A stretch of 9,390 nucleotides of DNA, from NCBI GenBank assembly GCA_016234975.1, contig JACRND010000151.1:1-9390 (forward strand). The letters run 5' to 3'. Position 1 is the first letter of the stretch. Each line of letters starts with the position of its first letter. The notes below the pieces were generated by a model, which searched no databases, was not told the origin of the DNA, and saw nothing but the letters and a program-made list of their open reading frames with translations. Positions 5,281 to 9,390 of this stretch are shown here, in pieces. The position numbers were made by a program, and so were the translations under genes. The stretch comes from Nitrosarchaeum sp. GTDB lineage: Archaea > Thermoproteota > Nitrososphaeria > Nitrososphaerales > Nitrosopumilaceae.

Positions 5281-6828
5281 ATGCACTTCGAGAAAATTGA
5301 GGAATATTCTAAGAGAAACAAAATATCATTACAGGGTGGAGGGCAAGATAAAATTAAAGATCAGCATGATAAAGGTAAATTAACAGCTCGAGAGAGAATT
5401 GATCTTTTATTAGATGCTGGTACTTTTACTGAAATTGATCCACTCACAACTCATCATTATCATGAATATGACATGCAGAAGAAGAAATTCTACACTGATG
5501 GTGTTGTTGGTGGTTATGGAACAGTAAATGGTAGACAAATTTTTATCTTTGCTTATGATTTCACTGTACTTGGCGGTACCCTAAGTCAAATGGGAGCTAA
5601 AAAAATTACAAAATTAATGGATCATGCAGTTAAGGTAGGTTGTCCCATCATTGGAATAATGGATTCAGGAGGGGCAAGAATTCAAGAAGGAATTATGAGT
5701 CTTGATGGATTTGCTGACATTTTTTACCATAACCAATTAGCTTCTGGTGTTATTCCACAAATCACTGCAAGTATTGGTCCTTCAGCTGGCGGTTCTGTAT
5801 ATTCACCCGCAATGACTGATTTTGTTATTATGGTTGACAAAGCAGGAACTATGTTTGTAACTGGACCTGATGTAGTAAAGACTGTTCTGGGAGAAGAAAT
5901 TTCATTTGATGACTTAGGTGGAGCAATGACACATGGAATAAAAAGTGGTGTTGCACATTTTGTTGCGAAGAATGAATACGAATGCATGGATTATATAAAA
6001 AAGTTAATCTCTTTTCTTCCACAAAATAATACAGAAGAACCACCAAAAATAAAAACTGATGACGATCCAAACAGACTTGATCATAATATAATCAATATTA
6101 TTCCTGATAATCCTTTACAGCCATATGACATGAAAGAAATTATTCTCTCTGTTGTTGATGATCATGAATTTTTTGAGGTCCATGAATTATTTGCACCAAA
6201 TATTGTTGTCGGTTATGGTAGATTGAATGGTAAAGTCATTGGCATCGTTGCTAATCAACCATTGCATCTTGCTGGTGCACTTGATATTGACTCATCAAAT
6301 AAAGCAGCTAGATTCATTAGGTTTTGTGATGCATTTAATATTCCAATTATTACATTTGTAGACACTCCTGGTTACATGCCAGGTTCTAACCAAGAGCATA
6401 ATGGTATCATTAGACATGGCAGCAAACTTCTCTATGCTTATTGTGAGGCAACTGTTCCTCGAATTACACTTGTAATAGGAAAAGCATATGGTGGTGCATA
6501 CATAGCTATGGGAAGTAAAAACCTAAGAACTGACGTGAATTATGCATGGCCAACTGCACGATGTGCCGTATTAGGTGCTGAAGCAGCTGTAAAAATTATG
6601 TATAGAAAGGAACTATCTAGCGCAGATAATCCTGAAGCTCTTAAAAAACAACTAATAAGTGAATTCTCAGAAAAATTTGAAAATCCTTACGTTGCAGCAT
6701 CTCATGGTACTATTGATAATGTAATTGATCCAGCTGAAACAAGGCCCATGTTGATCAAAGCTTTAGAAATGCTTGCAAACAAAAGAGAAAAACAACTTCC
6801 AAGAAAACATGGAAATATCAATTTGTGA
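5281..6828 (+). CDS. pccB: Acetyl-CoA/propionyl-CoA carboxylase, carboxyltransferase subunit
   Basis: The 515-residue carboxyltransferase transfers CO2 from carboxybiotin to acetyl-CoA (malonyl-CoA) and propionyl-CoA (methylmalonyl-CoA), two entry steps of the HP/HB cycle. Two crotonase-like halves are visible. The N half has KLTARERIDLLLD (33-45), DGVVGGYG (73-80), MDSGGARIQEG (127-137) and the biotin-side oxyanion segment GPSAGGSVYSPA (167-178; G170 and G171). The C half has VVGYGRLNGK, the acyl-CoA-side FVDTPGYMPG and GKAYGGAYIAMGSK (400-413), then AWPTARCAVLGAEAA. The length is normal for PccB/AccD5-type proteins. In Streptomyces enzymes the residue after GGAY selects acyl length (Asp in PccB, Ile in AccB); here it is I408, fitting broad specificity. 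It is the first gene of the operon, and its stop overlaps the possible GTG of the biotin carboxylase. In many bacteria and some archaea the order of subunits differs. Confidence 0.95.
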   Translation: MHFEKIEEYSKRNKISLQGGGQDKIKDQHDKGKLTARERIDLLLDAGTFTEIDPLTTHHYHEYDMQKKKFYTDGVVGGYGTVNGRQIFIFAYDFTVLGGTLSQMGAKKITKLMDHAVKVGCPIIGIMDSGGARIQEGIMSLDGFADIFYHNQLASGVIPQITASIGPSAGGSVYSPAMTDFVIMVDKAGTMFVTGPDVVKTVLGEEISFDDLGGAMTHGIKSGVAHFVAKNEYECMDYIKKLISFLPQNNTEEPPKIKTDDDPNRLDHNIINIIPDNPLQPYDMKEIILSVVDDHEFFEVHELFAPNIVVGYGRLNGKVIGIVANQPLHLAGALDIDSSNKAARFIRFCDAFNIPIITFVDTPGYMPGSNQEHNGIIRHGSKLLYAYCEATVPRITLVIGKAYGGAYIAMGSKNLRTDVNYAWPTARCAVLGAEAAVKIMYRKELSSADNPEALKKQLISEFSEKFENPYVAASHGTIDNVIDPAETRPMLIKALEMLANKREKQLPRKHGNINL

Positions 6829-6833
6829 TTAAT

Positions 6834-8321
6834 ATGATTGAGAAGGTTCTTATCGCAAATCGAGGAGAAATTGCTTTACGTGTAATTAAGACATGCAAAG
6901 CACTTGGAATCAAAACTGTAGCCGTATACTCTGATGAGGATTACAATTCTTTACATGTCAAACAAGCGACAGAAGCATATCATATTGGTGAGGCTGCTCC
7001 TGCAAAATCTTATTTGAATCAAGAAAAAATCATTGAGACCATATTATCTTCTGGTGCAGATGCCATACATCCTGGTTATGGCTTTCTTTCAGAAAATTCT
7101 GACTTTGCGAGTAAATGTGAAAAAAATAAAATAAATTTTATTGGTCCATCTGCAGCATCTATGGATCTTTGTGGTGATAAGATGCAATGTAAATCTGCTA
7201 TGTTAAAAGCAAAAGTTCCAACTGTACCCGGAAGCCCCGGCCTTGTAAAAGATGTTGAAGAGGCACTAAAAATCGCAAACGATATTTCATATCCAGTACT
7301 GCTAAAATCTGTTTTTGGTGGAGGTGGTCGTGGAATCAGACTAGTAAACAACGATAAAGAATTACGAGAAGGTTTTGAAACAGTTACAAGTGAATCCATT
7401 TCAGCAGTTGGAAAATCTGCAATAATTGTTGAAAAATTCCTTCAAAAAACTAGGCATATTGAATATCAAATGGCCCGAGACAAACATGGTAATGCTGTTC
7501 ATATATTTGAAAGAGAGTGCTCAATTCAAAGACGTAACCAAAAACTCATCGAACAAACACCCTCACCTATAGTTGATCAAGAAACAAGAGATAGAATTGG
7601 CGAATTGGTTGTCAAAGCATCCAAGGCAGTTGATTATACTAATCTTGGTACTGCAGAATTTCTTAGAGCAGACAATGGTGAATTTTATTTTATAGAAATC
7701 AATGCTAGATTACAAGTAGAACATCCAATTACTGAACTCGTATCTGGATTAGATCTCGTTAAACTACAAATAGATATTGCAAATGGTGAACCACTCCCAT
7801 TCAAACAAAAAGATCTCAAAATGAATGGCTATGCAATTGAATGCAGAATAAATGCAGAAGATACATTCTTAGATTTTGCTCCTTCTACTGGTCCTGTCCC
7901 TGATGTAACCATCCCATCAGGACCAAGTGTTAGATGTGATACTTATCTTTATCCTGGATGTACTGTATCTCCATTTTATGATTCTTTGATGGCCAAACTT
8001 TGTACATGGGGTCAAACATTTGAGGAGTCAAGAACCAGACTGCTCAATGCTCTAAATGATTTTTACATTCAAGGCGTTGAGACCTCAATACCCCTTTACA
8101 AAACCATTTTGAATACTGATGAGTATAGACATGGAGATCTTTCTACAGATTTTCTAAATCGCTATAATATTATTGATAGATTAAAAGAAGATATGAAAAC
8201 CGAAAAAATTGAAAAAAGTGAAGCTGCTTTAGCAGCTGCTATTATTTATTCTGAATATTTTAAGAGTAGAATCCAAAATTCTATTTCTAGTAATTCCACT
8301 TGGAAAAATAAACTGGATTGA
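6834..8321 (+). CDS. accC: Acetyl-CoA/propionyl-CoA carboxylase, biotin carboxylase subunit
   Basis: An ATP-grasp enzyme that carboxylates the carrier-bound biotin using ATP and bicarbonate. From ATG 6834 (495 aa) it shows KVLIANRGEIALR at the N-terminus, K116, HPGYGFLSEN, the glycine-rich loop FGGGGRGIR (161-169), ERECSIQRRNQK (226-237) and EINARLQVEHP (288-298, with E288, N290, R292 and E296 as in the E. coli enzyme). This near-exact numbering favours the ATG over the GTG at 6825, which overlaps the previous stop. The motif has RRNQK rather than the RRHQK of E. coli AccC; from memory, Asn is also found in propionyl-CoA carboxylase alpha chains. About 45 extra residues follow the BC domain, including a helical SEAALAAAIIYSEYF and a final WKNKLD, resembling the linker that joins BC to later domains in fused alpha chains. 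Confidence 0.95.
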   Translation: MIEKVLIANRGEIALRVIKTCKALGIKTVAVYSDEDYNSLHVKQATEAYHIGEAAPAKSYLNQEKIIETILSSGADAIHPGYGFLSENSDFASKCEKNKINFIGPSAASMDLCGDKMQCKSAMLKAKVPTVPGSPGLVKDVEEALKIANDISYPVLLKSVFGGGGRGIRLVNNDKELREGFETVTSESISAVGKSAIIVEKFLQKTRHIEYQMARDKHGNAVHIFERECSIQRRNQKLIEQTPSPIVDQETRDRIGELVVKASKAVDYTNLGTAEFLRADNGEFYFIEINARLQVEHPITELVSGLDLVKLQIDIANGEPLPFKQKDLKMNGYAIECRINAEDTFLDFAPSTGPVPDVTIPSGPSVRCDTYLYPGCTVSPFYDSLMAKLCTWGQTFEESRTRLLNALNDFYIQGVETSIPLYKTILNTDEYRHGDLSTDFLNRYNIIDRLKEDMKTEKIEKSEAALAAAIIYSEYFKSRIQNSISSNSTWKNKLD

Positions 8322-8330
8322 TAATAAATG
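8319..8330 (+). other. Three consecutive in-frame stops between accC and accB
   Basis: The junction reads TGA TAA TAA ATG, with every codon in the frame shared by both genes. The biotin carboxylase ends at the first stop and the carrier protein begins at the ATG. This is direct sequence evidence that a single in-frame fusion is blocked by three stops. No Shine-Dalgarno sequence is present before the ATG, so carrier translation may depend on re-initiation. Confidence 0.9.
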
Positions 8331-8840
8331 GATTATAAAATAAAAGATACTGAAAAAACATTTGATGGTGAAATCACTGAAAATCTTGGTAACAATGAAT
8401 ATGTGATTAAAATCAATTCTGATAAACATAAAATAAAAATTCTAAAAATGGATTCAAAAGGAATTGAATTTGTTCTAGGTCAAAAATACCATAGAGCAAA
8501 ATATCTTGAAAATTCAACAAATGAAATGAACCTCATAATTGATAATGTACCAATTACACTTAACATGCATACTAATTTTGATAAAATTGTTTTCAAAAAT
8601 TCTGGTGCTAGTAGTTCCTCTGATGCTCAACTAACATTAAAAAGTCAAATTCCAGGTAAAGTTGTTTCTATCGCTGTTCAAGAAGGTGACTCTGTAAAAC
8701 AAGGAGATGTAATTTGTACTCTAGAATCTATGAAAATGCAAGTATCTGTTAAATCTCACAAGAATGGTTCCATCAAATCTATCAAAATTAAAGTTGGTGG
8801 AACCGTAGCTAAAAACGACATAGTTGCAGAAATAGAATAA
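8328..8840 (+). CDS. accB: Biotin carboxyl carrier protein of the acyl-CoA carboxylase
   Basis: A 170-residue carrier that swings biotin between the biotin carboxylase and carboxyltransferase sites. The C-terminal biotinyl domain (about 103-170) has the lead-in QIPGKVVSIAVQEGDSVKQG and the biotin site ESMKM, where K136 is the acceptor, followed by the usual glycine turn and VAEIE end. A short Ser-rich linker (GASSSSDAQ, 93-101) joins it to an N-terminal region of about 90 residues that is rich in beta-strand-like stretches (EYVIKIN, IEFVLGQKYHRAKYL, MNLIIDNVPITLNM). Bacterial AccB instead has a long Ala/Pro linker. The N region looks like the BT (BC-CT interaction) barrel of propionyl-CoA carboxylase alpha; this is inference from pattern. 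The gene is 6 nt after the biotin carboxylase and last in the operon. A biotin ligase must be encoded elsewhere. Confidence 0.94.
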   Translation: MDYKIKDTEKTFDGEITENLGNNEYVIKINSDKHKIKILKMDSKGIEFVLGQKYHRAKYLENSTNEMNLIIDNVPITLNMHTNFDKIVFKNSGASSSSDAQLTLKSQIPGKVVSIAVQEGDSVKQGDVICTLESMKMQVSVKSHKNGSIKSIKIKVGGTVAKNDIVAEIE

Positions 8841-8876
8841 AAAAGAAATTTACTTCTCTATTTTAGGAATTTTTTA
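8839..8876. terminator. Overlapping bidirectional termination region
   Basis: Only 17 bp separate the stops of the converging carrier and peroxiredoxin genes. The A run at 8839-8844 reads as T6 downstream of the minus gene and overlaps the carrier stop. The T runs at 8861-8864 and about 8871-8875 follow the plus gene inside the end of the minus gene. The 3' ends of the two transcripts are therefore likely to overlap. There is no strong hairpin. Confidence 0.4.
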
Positions 8877-9322
8877 ATTTCTTCATAATCTGGTTCTTTC
8901 AATGGATTTTCAGATACCCATTTGTACCCAATTTTTCCATCTTCCATTATTATGAACACAGAACGTTTTGCTGCATTGTAATCTTTGATGTGTAGTAGAT
9001 CTGGCATTAAAACATCGTAATCACGAATTGTTTTACTATTATAATCTGCCAGTATTGGAAAATTGAAATTATGTTTTTGTGCAAACGCCTTGTTGGCAAA
9101 TGGCCCATCATTACTTATTGCAACTACTTGGGCGCCAAGATTTGATAACTCACTCCAAGAGTCTCTAAACACACATAGCTCATTTTCACAAATAGGAGAG
9201 CTTGCAGCAACAAAGAATGACAATATGATTTTTTTACCCCTGAATTCATCCATGGTCCTCATTTTGAGATCTGTATCTGGAAGTTCAAAGTTAGGAGCAA
9301 TATCTCCAACATTCAATAACAT
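8858..9322 (-). CDS. Peroxiredoxin, BCP/PrxQ type, with altered active-site motif
   Basis: A 154-residue thioredoxin-fold thiol peroxidase that would reduce H2O2 or organic peroxides in the cytosol. It starts VGDIAPNFELPDTD (5-18) and has GKKIILSFF, then VAASSPICENELC (38-50). C45 is the peroxidatic cysteine, and C50, five residues on, matches the resolving cysteine of E. coli BCP-type 1-subunit 2-Cys enzymes. The conserved Arg is R120 in KRSVFIIMEDGKI. The usual P-x3-T-x2-C reads V-x3-S-x2-C here: Pro is replaced by Val38 and Thr by Ser42, while the cysteines are intact. The length is normal for BCP. The start at ATG 9322 is supported by a TATA-like element about 25 nt upstream. The gene is monocistronic and converges on the carboxylase operon. 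A thioredoxin-like reductant would be needed; none is encoded here. Confidence 0.9.
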   Translation of the reverse strand: MLLNVGDIAPNFELPDTDLKMRTMDEFRGKKIILSFFVAASSPICENELCVFRDSWSELSNLGAQVVAISNDGPFANKAFAQKHNFNFPILADYNSKTIRDYDVLMPDLLHIKDYNAAKRSVFIIMEDGKIGYKWVSENPLKEPDYEEIKKFLK

Positions 9323-9342
9323 GATCGCATTTAGTGGTTATC

Positions 9343-9352
9343 CTATTTAGTA
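9343..9352 (-). promoter_or_regulatory. Putative TATA box for the peroxiredoxin gene
   Basis: It reads TACTAAATAG on the minus strand, centred about 25 nt upstream of ATG 9322, consistent with a leaderless transcript. The rest of the right edge (9353-9390) is AT-rich with no identifiable gene start. Confidence 0.4.
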
Positions 9353-9390
9353 CTTTACAAAAACTACTTTTCTAAAATTTGAATTAAAAA

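Noticed and set aside
5724..6070. Two minus-strand ORFs within the carboxyltransferase gene
   Set aside because: Both are antisense to conserved carboxyltransferase sequence and have no promoter or recognisable protein features.
7076..7399. Minus-strand ORF of 107 codons within the biotin carboxylase gene
   Set aside because: It lies wholly opposite conserved biotin carboxylase motifs and has low-complexity Ser/Pro content typical of an antisense shadow.
9063..9350. Plus-strand ORF of 95 codons over the peroxiredoxin
   Set aside because: It is antisense to the peroxiredoxin active-site region, which has clear family motifs.
1..9390. CRISPR array, tRNA or rRNA genes, insertion sequence, prophage or defence genes
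   Set aside because: I found no regularly spaced repeats, cloverleaf sequence, transposase or phage protein. Base composition and codon use look even throughout, so there is no sign of recent transfer.

Overview
The window is AT-rich archaeal DNA. It most likely comes from an ammonia-oxidising Thaumarchaeota (Nitrososphaerota) of the Nitrosopumilus type. Three things support this: an archaeal clamp-loader large subunit (RFC-L), a three-gene acetyl-/propionyl-CoA carboxylase operon of the kind used in the thaumarchaeal 3-hydroxypropionate/4-hydroxybutyrate (HP/HB) carbon-fixation cycle, and leaderless-looking genes with a TATA-like box about 25 nt before the start codon and no Shine-Dalgarno sequence. 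The genus is an inference from gene content and protein style; no 16S rRNA or other marker is present.

Layout. Positions 39-266 (+) encode a small unrecognised acidic protein, convergent with a 53-aa DUF1059-type protein on the minus strand (327-488). A 243-bp divergent spacer follows, then a ferredoxin/flavodoxin-NADP reductase-like flavoprotein (732-1571, +). It converges on an inositol-monophosphatase/archaeal FBPase family phosphatase (1676-2476, -). That gene diverges from a tight three-gene operon (2562-5190, +): an unrecognised 371-aa protein, RFC-L, and a cysteine-rich probable zinc protein. The first junction overlaps by 4 nt if the GTG start is used; the second overlaps by 4 nt (ATGA). 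After a 90-bp promoter spacer comes the carboxylase operon (5281-8840, +): carboxyltransferase, biotin carboxylase and biotin carrier protein. A BCP/PrxQ-type peroxiredoxin (8858-9322, -) converges on it. The last 68 bases hold that gene's promoter and nothing else I can identify.

How the genes work together. The three carboxylase subunits form one complete enzyme: biotin carboxylase loads CO2 onto biotin on Lys136 of the carrier, and the carboxyltransferase passes it to acetyl-CoA or propionyl-CoA. The carboxyltransferase has Ile at the acyl-length selector position, which fits dual specificity. The biotin carboxylase and carrier genes lie in the same reading frame, separated only by three consecutive stop codons, and look like a split propionyl-CoA carboxylase alpha subunit. 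The RFC-L operon ties two undescribed proteins to DNA replication by position. The reductase and peroxiredoxin are redox housekeeping genes.

No tRNA, rRNA, CRISPR array, insertion sequence or phage gene was seen. The least explained material is the RFC-L operon partners and the two small proteins at the left end.
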